From: JAWXVE01 sp044425575 | GTDB taxonomy: Bacteria; Bacillota; Clostridia; Lachnospirales; Lachnospiraceae | NCBI GenBank assembly: GCA_044425575.1 | Contig: JAWXVE010000021.1 | Location: 1-31,672 of the forward strand | Length of the DNA stretch: 31,672 nt | Reading direction: 5' to 3' | Shown here: positions 1-8,184 of the stretch, piece after piece | Numbering within the stretch: position 1 is the stretch's first letter | Layout: the number at the start of each line of letters is the position of its first letter | The notes under the pieces: generated by a model | What the model saw: the letters and a program-made list of their open reading frames with translations, nothing else | What the model was told of the DNA's origin: nothing | The model's database searches: none | Made by a program: the position numbers and the translations under genes

Positions 1-16
1 CACAACCATCTCTTAC

Positions 17-22
17 TGTCAA
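17..22 (-). promoter_or_regulatory. Possible -35 box (TTGACA) of a gene beyond the left edge
   Basis: Read on the minus strand, a perfect TTGACA lies 16 bases from the window edge. It is preceded by A-rich tracts (about bases 23-44) that look like an UP element. Its -10 box would fall at or just past base 1, so the call cannot be completed here. It suggests that a leftward gene begins outside the window. Confidence 0.4.
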
Positions 23-50
23 CACTTTTTTTTACATTTTTTTCAAATTA

Positions 51-80
51 ATTCCACCGCTCGTTTCCAAACGGTGGAAT
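51..80. repeat. 9-bp inverted repeat (hairpin)
   Basis: ATTCCACCG (51-59) and CGGTGGAAT (72-80) are perfect complements around a 12-base loop. Neither side carries a T-tract in the direction a terminator needs: on the minus strand the stem is followed by A-rich sequence. It lies between the acidic lipoprotein gene and a candidate -35 box, so it may be a U-tract-free terminator or an operator; its role is not determined. A weaker AT-rich 9-bp inverted repeat lies at 111-119/132-140, also without a T-tract. Confidence 0.5.
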
Positions 81-174
81 CATATTATATCTCTATGAAT
101 TTGCTTTGTCAATAGTTTTTTCTATTTCTTGAAAACTATTTGCAATCTACTAGGTAGAATGCCTCTGTGATTCC

Positions 175-897
175 TTACTGAAGCGTAACTTGCGCAACAC
201 CCCCTGATCCAGTAAGCGTTAGTTCTAGACTGGTAACACTTGCAATCATCTCTACTGGCACTTCAAACATCAAGAAAGCTTCTACCGATTCACCTGGTGC
301 AATGGTTTCTTGTAACATTGCCATATCTCCTGGAAGAATGGTGAACATATTGCTGACAGCGTCACCACCGTCTATTGATAATGTTGCACTTACTTTGTCT
401 GCGAAAAAGTCAATAGTGGTATCAGAATCTGTCACATTCCCCACTTGATAATTAAGAATTACAAGCATGTGATTATCCTTGGCAGAAATTCCCATACCAT
501 CATTGTCTGTATATTGCTTTACCACTCCATAATTTAGATAAGTAATGTAAGTTCCTGCAACTGGTAACACTTCATTTATATCAGAGGTAGTTGGTACCAC
601 TTCTTCTTCCACTTCTTCTTGGGTTTCGATTTCTTCCTGATTCTCTACAGTCTCTTCTTCCGCTTCTTCTGCGTCTACTTTCTCTTCATCTACCCCTTCT
701 TCTACTTCCTCTTCATCTGTTTCCATTTCTGTTAACATTCTGCTTTTCGTATCGGAATGGTAGTCCACAATAAGGTTGGCTGCATATTGAGCAATAATTT
801 TACTTTCGTCTTCCGTTAATTGTACCGTTGACGAACAACCTGTTAATGCCATTGCTAGTACTATACTCAAAGTCAATATTCTTGTTTTATTTTTCAT
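175..897 (-). CDS. Lipoprotein with acidic linker and C-terminal beta-sandwich-like domain
   Basis: The 240-residue product has a lipoprotein signal peptide with lipobox L-T-G-C, so Cys21 should be lipidated and the protein held on the outer face of the membrane. Residues 57-100 are extremely acidic, with about 26 Glu/Asp in 43, and look like a flexible linker or spacer. Residues 110-240 alternate hydrophobic strands and resemble the DUF4352/DUF5067 type of extracellular immunoglobulin-like domain; this rests on general appearance and is not a firm family match. A GGAG site precedes the ATG, and a good sigma-A promoter lies at 943-971, so it appears to be its own transcription unit. No function can be assigned. 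Cell-surface binding or envelope stress roles are common for such lipoproteins, but nothing here selects between them. Confidence 0.8.
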   Translation of the reverse strand: MKNKTRILTLSIVLAMALTGCSSTVQLTEDESKIIAQYAANLIVDYHSDTKSRMLTEMETDEEEVEEGVDEEKVDAEEAEEETVENQEEIETQEEVEEEVVPTTSDINEVLPVAGTYITYLNYGVVKQYTDNDGMGISAKDNHMLVILNYQVGNVTDSDTTIDFFADKVSATLSIDGGDAVSNMFTILPGDMAMLQETIAPGESVEAFLMFEVPVEMIASVTSLELTLTGSGGVAQVTLQ

Positions 898-942
898 GCA
901 AATTCTCCATTGTGTGTAAGTTGTATCACTTCTTTGCTATTT

Positions 943-971
943 ATTCTATCATTATTTCACACTTCACGCAA
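943..971 (-). promoter_or_regulatory. Sigma-A promoter of the acidic lipoprotein gene
   Basis: On the minus strand TTGCGT (966-971) and TAGAAT (943-948) are separated by 17 bases, about 45 bases before the start codon at 897. This is a good housekeeping-type promoter. It overlaps no other gene. Confidence 0.65.
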
Positions 972-1027
972 GATAGATTCTTCAAGTTTGTAATCGAGTC
1001 CTATTTTACCACAGAACCACCCTATAC

Positions 1028-1550
1028 TTAACCCTTACCTAACGTGGTAAACATGACTACGCCAAAGGTGGCAATGAGAATAACTTGAAATGCTTCCGGA
1101 TTTTTCCGTCTGGCTTATCCATATAGGTGGCAAATGAAATGCCACATACTACTGCTGCAATGGCACTAGAAAATCCCAATGCTTCACAAGCTACATAAGC
1201 AAATGATACCGCTAATAAGCTAATGAAGATTTGACGGTACACATCTTGTGTAAGGGTAAATAATTTATAAAGTACTAAAGAAGCAACTACTCCTACTAAT
1301 AATGCTCCTACAATCTCTTTCTCAATTAATTGTACAAAAACAGAAGGAGTTACAGAACTACTACTTCCACTAATGATACTAGTCATAATGGCACATAGTG
1401 CCACTCCTGCAATGATTATAATACTAATTAGTAATCCCACTAACAATAAAGCAATTTCCGTTGGTAATTTACTGTTTATTCATTGACATATCCCGCAAAT
1501 ACTACTATCCCTAACATTACTACAATTGGCATCAATAAAATCTCAGACAT
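1028..1550 (-). pseudogene. Decayed CPA1-family Na+/H+ antiporter
   Basis: A normal start (ATG at 1550, with a GGAG site just upstream) opens 12 bases after the histidine kinase stop and encodes a membrane segment, but meets TAA at 1476-1478. Restoring one base near there gives a continuous reading, I-N-S-K-L-P-T-E-I-A-L-L-L-V-G, that runs into the open frame from 1446 down to 1057. That frame contains GVALCAIM, KEIVGALLVGVVASLV and EALGFSSAIAAVVCGISF, typical of the middle of CPA1 antiporters. A second shift near 1070-1095 is needed to reach ATFGVVMFTTLGKG, the C-terminal membrane segment, ending at TAA 1028. Only about 170 codons remain of a family usually near 400 or more residues. The segment between TM1 and GVAL, which carries the catalytic N-D motif, is missing, as is a block after the YMDK sequence. 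It is almost surely non-functional as a transporter. Confidence 0.8.
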
Positions 1551-1562
1551 CTCCCTCTCCTT

Positions 1563-3029
1563 TTAATGACGGTCTAAGGTGAACCAAAATTCTACGCCAT
1601 CCTCATAATTACACACACCATATTCTTGATTCATTCCCTCTACAATTGCCTTGACAATGGATAACCCAACACCACTCCCTCCATATTCTCTTGTTCTTGC
1701 TTTATCCACTTTATAAAATTTGCTCCATATTTGTGAAATTGACTCTTCTGGTATGGGCAAACCTGTATTAAAGACACTAATACGAACTTTTTCTTCTTGC
1801 GCTTCTAATCGTATGGAAATGCAATTTGGTTCTTTTACATGATTCATTGCATTGCTAATATAATTGCGAACCACTTCTTCTACTTGGAATTCATCCCCCC
1901 ATACATAAATGGAATCTTTTGTATTACATGTCATAGTAACACCTTGTTGTTTTAACAAAATGTCTAATGTTTGTATATAGTTATGAATTAATTCCATAAT
2001 ATCAAATCGTTGGAATTCTACTTGCTCCGTTCCTGACTCTAATTGATTTAGTGTCATAAGCTTTTGTACCATCTGGTTCATCTTTATTGTTTCATCCAGT
2101 ATCACATCGCAATAAAATTTCCGATTATCTGCATCCATATCCACATCATCTACTAATCCTTCAGCATACCCGTGAATGAGGGCAATTGGAGTTTTAAATT
2201 CATGAGAAATATTGGAAACAAATTCCTTGCGCATCATTTCCATTTCGTTCTTAAGCTTAAGATCATGTTTTAATTCCAAATTGGCCTCTTTTAATTCTCG
2301 TATGGTCTCTTGAAGAGCATCAGACAAATGGTTCATATTCTTGCCTAAAATGGCAATTTCATTATCACCCTCTCCAATATACTTTTTCTCAAATTCCAAA
2401 TTTGACATACTCTGAGACAACCTAGTCAATTCTTGAATCGGTTTGGTTAGTTTACGAGCTATCATATAGATTACACTTGTTCCAATTACAACAGCTAGCA
2501 TACCAACATAGGCAAGAAAGCGATTGGCAATGTCCACGCTATCTCGTAACCCTTCTAAAGGGGCACGAAGTAAAAAGAGATTAGAATTGGGCAGGATTCC
2601 CCACATCTGAACATATTCTGTCTGAGTCATTTCATCTACAACAATTTGAATCTCATAATCGTCTGTTTCCGCAATTGTCACTTCTTCTGCAAGTACTCGA
2701 TTAAACACATGCATAAATAGCTGATTTGTCATGTTCTGCGGTTCATTCACTGTTGACAACATAACTTTCGACTCACTATTGAGTACGATAGCGCTAAGAC
2801 TATACTTCTCACAAAGCTTCTGTAATTCAATTGCATATTCATCTTCAAAGATTGAATCCACTTGAGCAGCAGAAACAAGGGAATAATACACCTCTAAGAG
2901 CGCTGTTTTCTTCTCACTTTGATAATATTTTACAAGAAAAATGCTATTCATAATCCAACAACTAATTAACGTTCCAACCATGACGAGAATAAATAGAATT
3001 GACATTTGTCTACGAATCGAGTGCTTCAT
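1563..3029 (-). CDS. Sensor histidine kinase
   Basis: This 488-residue membrane sensor kinase should autophosphorylate and pass phosphate to the response regulator encoded 10 bases upstream. It has TM1 at about 9-33, an extracellular sensing region 34-168, TM2 169-190, a HAMP region about 190-245, the HisKA H-box S-H-E-F-K-T-P with His276, and a HATPase domain about 375-486. The N-box includes Asn389 and Asn393. The usual DxGxG motif is replaced by F-N-T-G-L-P-I-P (419-427), while the GGSGVGLSIVK box is intact. This altered G1 box is common in some Firmicute kinases and need not abolish activity. The signal is unknown. The remnant antiporter directly downstream in the same operon suggests an old link to ion or pH stress, but that is inference. 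Confidence 0.9.
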   Translation of the reverse strand: MKHSIRRQMSILFILVMVGTLISCWIMNSIFLVKYYQSEKKTALLEVYYSLVSAAQVDSIFEDEYAIELQKLCEKYSLSAIVLNSESKVMLSTVNEPQNMTNQLFMHVFNRVLAEEVTIAETDDYEIQIVVDEMTQTEYVQMWGILPNSNLFLLRAPLEGLRDSVDIANRFLAYVGMLAVVIGTSVIYMIARKLTKPIQELTRLSQSMSNLEFEKKYIGEGDNEIAILGKNMNHLSDALQETIRELKEANLELKHDLKLKNEMEMMRKEFVSNISHEFKTPIALIHGYAEGLVDDVDMDADNRKFYCDVILDETIKMNQMVQKLMTLNQLESGTEQVEFQRFDIMELIHNYIQTLDILLKQQGVTMTCNTKDSIYVWGDEFQVEEVVRNYISNAMNHVKEPNCISIRLEAQEEKVRISVFNTGLPIPEESISQIWSKFYKVDKARTREYGGSGVGLSIVKAIVEGMNQEYGVCNYEDGVEFWFTLDRH

Positions 3030-3039
3030 CTAAATTCCT

Positions 3040-3717
3040 CTACTTTTCAAATTTATATCCCATACCCCAAATTGTCTTAATTAAGTTCCCCTTATCCCCC
3101 AACTTACTACGTAACTTCTTTACGTGGGTGTCAATGGTTCTAGCATCTCCATAATAATCATAATTCCACACTTGATCGAGAATTACCTCTCTCGAAAGCG
3201 CCACGCCTATATGAGCCATAAAATAAGACAATAGCTCAAATTCTTTAAAACTTAATTCAATCATCTCTTTATTAATCACAACTGTATGAGCTACCTTATC
3301 AATCTGAATTCCTTCGTATGCTATGAGTTCCTCTTCTATTTCGCCTGTCTTAGCTCGTTTTAATATAGCCTCTACTCTTGCCACTAATATCTTGGGACGA
3401 AATGGTTTTGCAATATATTCATCAACCCCATACTCAAAACCTTTTAATTCGTCTGATTCTTCCGATTTAGCAGTCAACATAATAATTGGCACTTTAGAGG
3501 TTTTGCGAATTCGTTGGCACACTTCATATCCATCCATAAATGGCATCATTACATCTAGTACGATTAGCGCAACACCTTCTTCCTTCTCAAAGACCGATAC
3601 TGCCGATACACCATCTGCCGCTTCTAATACTTCAAAATCACTCCGTTCTAAAAAGTCACGAACCAATTTTCTCATTCTACTTTCATCATCTACCACTAAT
3701 ATTTTTTGCTTTTCCAT
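3040..3717 (-). CDS. OmpR/PhoB-family response regulator
   Basis: The 225-residue protein has a receiver domain (about 4-120) with the acidic pocket Asp10/Asp11, the phospho-acceptor Asp55 in I-V-L-D-V-M-M-P, Thr82 and Lys104. A C-terminal winged-helix DNA-binding domain (about 130-224) contains the typical E-L-S-F-K-E-F-E-L-L and R-T-I-D-T-H-V-K-K-L-R segments. It should act in the cytoplasm as a transcription factor driven by the kinase immediately downstream. A strong GGAGG site lies six bases before the ATG. The upstream gap is very AT-rich, and I could not settle on one promoter there. Targets are unknown; the kinase and the decayed antiporter are the obvious cis targets. Confidence 0.92.
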   Translation of the reverse strand: MEKQKILVVDDESRMRKLVRDFLERSDFEVLEAADGVSAVSVFEKEEGVALIVLDVMMPFMDGYEVCQRIRKTSKVPIIMLTAKSEESDELKGFEYGVDEYIAKPFRPKILVARVEAILKRAKTGEIEEELIAYEGIQIDKVAHTVVINKEMIELSFKEFELLSYFMAHIGVALSREVILDQVWNYDYYGDARTIDTHVKKLRSKLGDKGNLIKTIWGMGYKFEK

Positions 3718-3837
3718 GTAGAGCCTCCTGCCTAGTAATTTTATTTTGGTATATTAGGATCCAACATATATTTTATGTCCAATATCACTTATATTGTACA
3801 CTATAAATATGTATATTTTGTGTTTTATATGAAATTA

Positions 3838-3863
3838 GAAAAAGCAAGGTCATCCCCTGCTTT
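3838..3863 (-). terminator. Intrinsic terminator of the amino-acid ABC operon
   Basis: On the minus strand AAAGCAGG pairs with CCTTGCTTT (one bulged T) and is followed by a run of T, only five bases after the stop codon of the ATPase gene. Its right arm and T-tract correspond to plus-strand bases 3838-3849. Confidence 0.75.
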
Positions 3864-3868
3864 CCTTA

Positions 3869-4612
3869 TTAATCCTCTCTCATAAATCTTGATAGAAAGT
3901 CTTTTGTTTGTTGTTTCTTAGGTGCTTTAAATATATCCTCTGGTTTTCCTTCTTCGCAAATAACACCCTCTGCCATAAAAATAACATGATTGGAAACATC
4001 TCGTGCAAATGCCATTTCATGAGTTACCACAATCATAGTCGTTCCTTCTTGTGCTAAAGTACGCATAACAGCAAGTACTTCTCCAACCATTTCTGGATCA
4101 AGAGCACTAGTTGGCTCATCGAATAAAAGTACTTCTGGTTCCATGGCAAGAGCTCTGGCTATGGCAACACGTTGCTTTTGTCCACCTGATAATTGCTTTG
4201 GCTTTGCATAAATATAAGGTGCCATTCCAACTTTGTTAAGATAGTGCATAGCAAGTTTCTCTGCTTCCTCTTTCTTCTTCTTTAAAACTTTCACTTGACC
4301 CACCATACAATTCTCTAGAACGGTCATATTATTAAATAGATTAAATCCTTGAAATACCATTCCCGCCTTAGCACGGTAAGGTGCTTCCTTTACATCAGGA
4401 TCCAAGATATTCGTATTATGAAATAGAATCTGCCCATCATTTGGTGTTTCTAATAAGTTAAGGCATCGTAATAATGTACTCTTTCCACTTCCAGATGCTC
4501 CAATAATACTAATTACGTCACCACTACTTACGGTAAAATCAATATCTCGTAACACTTCATTCGTACCAAATGATTTGCTTAAATGTTGGATTTTTAAGAT
4601 TAAAGGATTCAT
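3869..4612 (-). CDS. Polar amino-acid ABC transporter, ATP-binding protein
   Basis: This 247-residue ATPase of the GlnQ/HisP/ArtP type powers amino-acid import. Walker A is G-A-S-G-S-G-K-S-T (38-46), the Q-loop Gln is 88, the signature LSGGQKQR starts at 141, Walker B ends in F-D-E-P with catalytic Glu166, the D-loop is S-A-L-D, and the switch His is 198 in V-T-H-E. Length and all motifs are normal. It is the last gene of a three-gene importer operon; its start lies two bases after the permease stop, so translation is probably coupled. An intrinsic terminator follows at once. The substrate cannot be read from the ATPase; glutamine, arginine, cystine and similar amino acids are all possible. 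Confidence 0.95.
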   Translation of the reverse strand: MNPLILKIQHLSKSFGTNEVLRDIDFTVSSGDVISIIGASGSGKSTLLRCLNLLETPNDGQILFHNTNILDPDVKEAPYRAKAGMVFQGFNLFNNMTVLENCMVGQVKVLKKKKEEAEKLAMHYLNKVGMAPYIYAKPKQLSGGQKQRVAIARALAMEPEVLLFDEPTSALDPEMVGEVLAVMRTLAQEGTTMIVVTHEMAFARDVSNHVIFMAEGVICEEGKPEDIFKAPKKQQTKDFLSRFMRED

Positions 4613-4614
4613 AC

Positions 4615-5406
4615 TTAGCGGCCCTCGCGTTTCTTCTTAGGATCTGGATAATTCAACATCCCACTTGTATGTGCCAATGTATCACTTGTTGCCAGATCAT
4701 ACGTATCATCACCATCCATTTTACGCTCCCATAATCGAAGTAAGTGAGAAGCAATCAAGGTCATAGTCAAATAAATAACCATTACAATTGTAGCTGATTC
4801 AAAATACGTATACATGGCACCTACTACACTCTTATGCACAAAGAATAAGTCTGTAATACTAATTACCGATAGCACGGAAGTATCTTTAATATTAATAATG
4901 AAGTTATTTCCAATCTGGGGAATAATATTTCTAAGAGTCTGTGGAAAAATCACATGTAACATGGTCTGAAAATGTGTCATACCAATGGCTTTGGCTCCCT
5001 CCGTCTGCCCCTCATCAATGGATAAGATTCCTCCACGAACTGTTTCCGCCATATAAGCACCCGTATTAATTGATACTACAAAAAATGCAGCCGTCCACAT
5101 ATTCATCTTAATATCAAATACTTGTAACCCGCCGTAATAGATAAATACAGCTTGTACAATCATAGGGGTTCCTCGAAATAACTCTACGTATGCTCGTAAG
5201 ATTACTTTGCCAGCCTTAAGGGCAAACCTCTGAAACCATTTATCGTTTTTGCCATTTGGAATGGTCTGTACTACACCCACTGCAAACCCAATGAAGCACC
5301 CAATTAAAGTTCCTACTAGAGCTATTAATAAGGTAGTTCCTGCTCCTCTTAAATAGGAAGGTCCATATCTGGATAACAAATTAATAATTGAATTGATAAA
5401 ATCCAT
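4615..5406 (-). CDS. Polar amino-acid ABC transporter, permease
   Basis: The 263-residue membrane protein belongs to the HisMQ permease family. About five hydrophobic segments are visible, with G-T-L-I-G near residue 32 and the EAA coupling motif E-G-A-K-A-I-G-M-T-H-F-Q-T-M before V-I-F-P-Q-T-L-R. The latter is the site that docks the ATPase. Only one permease gene is present, so the channel is presumably a homodimer. The charged C-terminal tail (about 235-263, ending PDPKKKREGR) is a little longer than usual. It sits between the binding protein and the ATPase in one operon. Confidence 0.93.
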   Translation of the reverse strand: MDFINSIINLLSRYGPSYLRGAGTTLLIALVGTLIGCFIGFAVGVVQTIPNGKNDKWFQRFALKAGKVILRAYVELFRGTPMIVQAVFIYYGGLQVFDIKMNMWTAAFFVVSINTGAYMAETVRGGILSIDEGQTEGAKAIGMTHFQTMLHVIFPQTLRNIIPQIGNNFIINIKDTSVLSVISITDLFFVHKSVVGAMYTYFESATIVMVIYLTMTLIASHLLRLWERKMDGDDTYDLATSDTLAHTSGMLNYPDPKKKREGR

Positions 5407-5434
5407 CTGCTAACATCCTCCCTCGTACTTTATC

Positions 5435-6256
5435 TTACTGCGCCATTGGTTGCACAGCAATTGCTTCATCCATCATCTCTGCAAAATCTTCTGCTGTTTT
5501 TCCTGCCAACATGTTGTTAGCAGCTTCTAAAACTTCTGCATTTCCCTTTTGAATAGAGATTCCTATATTAATCTCTTCATCTGAAACCTCAAACTCACCA
5601 TCTGTTCCTGAAAAATCTAATATGATCATATCAGGATAAGCAACGACTGCCGCCATAGCTGTTGGCATATCTGTAACTACAATATCACATGCCCCCGCAT
5701 CTAATGATACTAACATAGCTGGTGCACTTTCCTGAGCTGGTAAAATAGTTGCATCTGGTACTTGTGGTAAACATACATCATACCAAATAGTTCCTAATTG
5801 AGATGTTGCTGTTGCTCCTGCAAGATCCGCTACTGATGTAGCACCTGCATATGGTCCATCTGCTTTAACTAAAGTTACAATAGATGCATAATAATACGGA
5901 TCCGAAAAATCCACTTGTGCCAAACGATCTGAGGTAATAGATTGTCCTGCTATGACGCAATCTACATCACCTGTCATAACAGCAGGAACTAGAGAATCCC
6001 AATCTAATTTAACAATTTCCAATTCTTTTCCCATTTCATCTGCCAATATCTTAGCCCACATTACATCATATCCATAGGCATAATCACTACTATCTGCAAT
6101 TTTCACTGCCCCGTTGGAATCATCTGACTGAGTCCAGTTGTACGGTGCATATCCACATTCCATTGCTACTCTTAACACATCTTCGTTACTCGAACCACAA
6201 GCTGTTATACTCAAGGCCAATGCAACTGTTACCATTAATGCCATTATTTTCTTCAT
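5435..6256 (-). CDS. Amino-acid ABC transporter, substrate-binding lipoprotein
   Basis: The 273-residue protein has a lipobox I-T-A-C with Cys20, so it is anchored outside the membrane. The body is a type 3 extracellular solute-binding protein: V-A-M-E-C-G-Y-A-P-Y-N-W-T starts the first lobe and D-C-V-I-A-G-Q-S-I-T-S-D-R is the classical ligand-loop segment of polar amino-acid binders. It captures the substrate for the permease and ATPase encoded downstream. The chosen ATG at 6256 has only a weak AGAGA site next to it. A strong GGAGG lies 45 bases upstream with a hairpin in between (see the leader entry), and a stop codon in frame before the ATG rules out a longer start. Confidence 0.93.
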   Translation of the reverse strand: MKKIMALMVTVALALSITACGSSNEDVLRVAMECGYAPYNWTQSDDSNGAVKIADSSDYAYGYDVMWAKILADEMGKELEIVKLDWDSLVPAVMTGDVDCVIAGQSITSDRLAQVDFSDPYYYASIVTLVKADGPYAGATSVADLAGATATSQLGTIWYDVCLPQVPDATILPAQESAPAMLVSLDAGACDIVVTDMPTAMAAVVAYPDMIILDFSGTDGEFEVSDEEINIGISIQKGNAEVLEAANNMLAGKTAEDFAEMMDEAIAVQPMAQ

Positions 6257-6306
6257 TTTCTCTGTTGTATGATATTCTTAATCTTATAAGAATCATACTT
6301 TCCTCC
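6257..6306 (-). promoter_or_regulatory. Leader with strong Shine-Dalgarno, hairpin and overlapping small ORF
   Basis: GGAGG (6302-6306) is followed five bases later by an ATG (6294-6296) that opens a 36-codon frame running to TAA at 6186-6188. That frame overlaps the binding-protein gene out of frame. The same ATG lies in a 12-bp hairpin (arms 6287-6298 and 6267-6280, with a two-base bulge). If the hairpin forms, the GGAGG is brought to within about 13 bases of the true start at 6256. No confident promoter could be picked upstream between 6307 and 6370. Confidence 0.5.
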
Positions 6307-6364
6307 ATTCATTTCCATAATTTTCTTAAGGCATCCTTCTAAAAAGTAAAATACCTAATTCATC

Positions 6365-6404
6365 AAAAACCACGGTGCCACTTCTTACATGTGAAAGCAC
6401 CGTG
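6365..6404 (-). terminator. Intrinsic terminator of the PF04392-type ABC operon
   Basis: CACGGTGC (6371-6378) and GCACCGTG (6397-6404) form a perfect 8-bp stem with an 18-base loop. On the minus strand it is followed, after one base, by five T. It ends the operon coming from 9141. Confidence 0.8.
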
Positions 6405-6445
6405 CTTATTCGTCATGATACTATGTATAACACTTTTTGTCAATT

Positions 6446-7243
6446 CTATTTTGCAAGCATCATGCGATCATTTGAAAACTCTCCCCCGCTTGCTTGCTCG
6501 AATTTTTCAAGTAAATCAGCCACTTTCAGTTGCTTCTTCTCTTCACCCGCTACATCATAGATTACCGCACCATCATAGAGCATAATAAGACGGTTTCCAT
6601 GTGCAATGGCATCTCTCATATTATGAGTAATCATAATAGTCGTAAGCTGGTCTCTTGCTACAATACGATCAGTAGCTTCTAGTACTTTAGCAGCAGTTTT
6701 AGGATCTAATGCCGCAGTATGTTCATCTAATAATAATAATTTAGGCTTTTTAAGAGTTGCCATTAGTAAGGTTAACGCCTGACGTTGTCCACCTGATAAC
6801 AGTCCTACTTTGGCAGTGAGTCGTTCTTCTAAACCTAGTTCTAATATCTTCAGATCTTCTTTAAACTTACTTAGTTCATTAGAAGCAATGCCTGGTTGCA
6901 GCGTTCTAATACTACCACGTCTTGCTGCAAGGGCTAGATTTTCTTGAATCTGCATCTTAGCCGCAGTTCCTGTCATAGGATCTTGGAATACTCTTCCTAG
7001 ATATTTGGCACGCTTATATTCAGGTAATTTAGATACATCCACATCATCTAATAAGATTCTACCCTCATCAATACCAAAGACTCCTGCTATGGCATTGAGC
7101 ATGGTTGATTTTCCAGCACCATTCCCTCCTATAACCGTCACAAAATCTCCATCTTTCAAGTGCAAAGACAATCCATTTAATGCTACCTTTTCGTTAACAG
7201 TTCCCGGATTAAATGTTTTGGCTATTTGTTCAATCTTAAGCAT
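6446..7243 (-). CDS. ABC importer ATP-binding protein (PF04392-associated, TrpXYZ-like)
   Basis: The ATPase of about 265 residues has Walker A G-G-N-G-A-G-K-S-T, a Q-loop in V-F-Q-D-P, the signature L-S-G-G-Q-R-Q-A, Walker B L-L-L-L-D-E-H-T with catalytic Glu, and switch His in I-T-H-N-M. It pairs with the branched-chain-like permease and the PF04392-type lipoprotein encoded just upstream. In streptococci and clostridia this trio is called TrpXYZ and is predicted to import tryptophan or related aromatic compounds, but other substrates are likely in many species. The ATG at 7243 is preferred over a GTG nine bases earlier because GGAGG lies eight bases before the ATG and the GTG is inside that site. 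It overlaps the permease gene by eight bases. Confidence 0.9.
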   Translation of the reverse strand: MLKIEQIAKTFNPGTVNEKVALNGLSLHLKDGDFVTVIGGNGAGKSTMLNAIAGVFGIDEGRILLDDVDVSKLPEYKRAKYLGRVFQDPMTGTAAKMQIQENLALAARRGSIRTLQPGIASNELSKFKEDLKILELGLEERLTAKVGLLSGGQRQALTLLMATLKKPKLLLLDEHTAALDPKTAAKVLEATDRIVARDQLTTIMITHNMRDAIAHGNRLIMLYDGAVIYDVAGEEKKQLKVADLLEKFEQASGGEFSNDRMMLAK

Positions 7244-8144
7244 TCTTTGCACCTCCTTTTTTTGCCTTCTTCATAGCATATTTTCCTGGAAGATGCATAA
7301 CAGATAAGAAGCCAGCCACAATAAGGGCCGATAATAATTTCAAATCATTGGTGCCTAATATCTTAAAGCTAATTACTGCTTGAATTACAAGATAGTATAC
7401 AATAGCTCCTAGGGAAACTGATAACAAACGAAATGCAAAATTAACCTTTATCTTGTAAAAAACTACTTGACCAATAATAACTGCCGCAAGTCCAATCACA
7501 ATGGCACCACGTCCCATATTTACATCTACAAATCCATTGTACTGAGCAAGCAATGCACTGGATAAAGCAACAATTCCATTAGAAAGTGCTAATCCAATTA
7601 CTTTATTGGCATTTGTATTAATGCCTTGTGCACGGGACATATTTTCATTACATCCAGTTGCTCGAATGGCCGACCCTATTTCTGTACCAAAGAACCAATA
7701 TAAAAGCATAATCACCACAACTGTAAAGATTGTCACTAAAACAATTGTCTTATTAATATAACGAAGGGACACAAACAAATCATAATTATCTACATTAATG
7801 GCTTGATTTGCCTTATCACCCATAATTCTTAGGTTCACAGAATACAATCCTAGTTGAGTTAAGATTCCTGATAGAATTGCAGGAATTCCCATAACGGTAT
7901 GAAATACTCCTGTTACAACTCCCGCCAACATTCCAACTAAAAAGGCAACTACAAAAGCCAGCCACATTGGACAACCTGCAAGCATAAGCATAATACACAC
8001 AGCCCCACCTGTACACATTGTTCCATCTACTGTTAAGTCAGGAAAATCAAGTACTCGGTAAGTAATATACACACCAATTGCCATAATTCCCCAAATTAAT
8101 CCCTGTGCACAGGCACCAGGTATTGCATTCAATAACGATCCCAT
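7236..8144 (-). CDS. ABC importer permease (branched-chain type, TrpXYZ-like)
   Basis: This 302-residue polytopic protein has eight or more hydrophobic segments and the Y-R-V-L-D-F-P-D-L-T-V-D-G start typical of the permeases that accompany PF04392 binding proteins. The conserved I-R-A-T-G-C-N-E-N-M-S-R-A-Q-G segment is the coupling-helix region that contacts the ATPase. The final tail is lysine-rich. It forms the membrane channel of the importer and is translationally coupled to the ATPase gene. The Shine-Dalgarno (AAAGG) sits unusually far, about 15 bases, from the ATG. Confidence 0.9.
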   Translation of the reverse strand: MGSLLNAIPGACAQGLIWGIMAIGVYITYRVLDFPDLTVDGTMCTGGAVCIMLMLAGCPMWLAFVVAFLVGMLAGVVTGVFHTVMGIPAILSGILTQLGLYSVNLRIMGDKANQAINVDNYDLFVSLRYINKTIVLVTIFTVVVIMLLYWFFGTEIGSAIRATGCNENMSRAQGINTNANKVIGLALSNGIVALSSALLAQYNGFVDVNMGRGAIVIGLAAVIIGQVVFYKIKVNFAFRLLSVSLGAIVYYLVIQAVISFKILGTNDLKLLSALIVAGFLSVMHLPGKYAMKKAKKGGAKNA

Positions 8145-8184
8145 ATAATAATAACCATGCCTTTCTATTTCTTTTTATACGATT

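Noticed and set aside
51..80. Hairpin as an intrinsic terminator
   Set aside because: The stem is strong but no T-tract follows on either strand, so it is listed only as an inverted repeat.
591..773. Plus-strand open frame rich in Leu and Pro
   Set aside because: It is the mirror of the Glu-rich codons of the acidic lipoprotein and has no ribosome site or family features.
1005..1051. TTTACCAC/GTGGTAAA inverted repeat as a terminator of the two-component operon
   Set aside because: The loop is 31 bases and no T-tract follows; the repeat may be accidental within decayed sequence.
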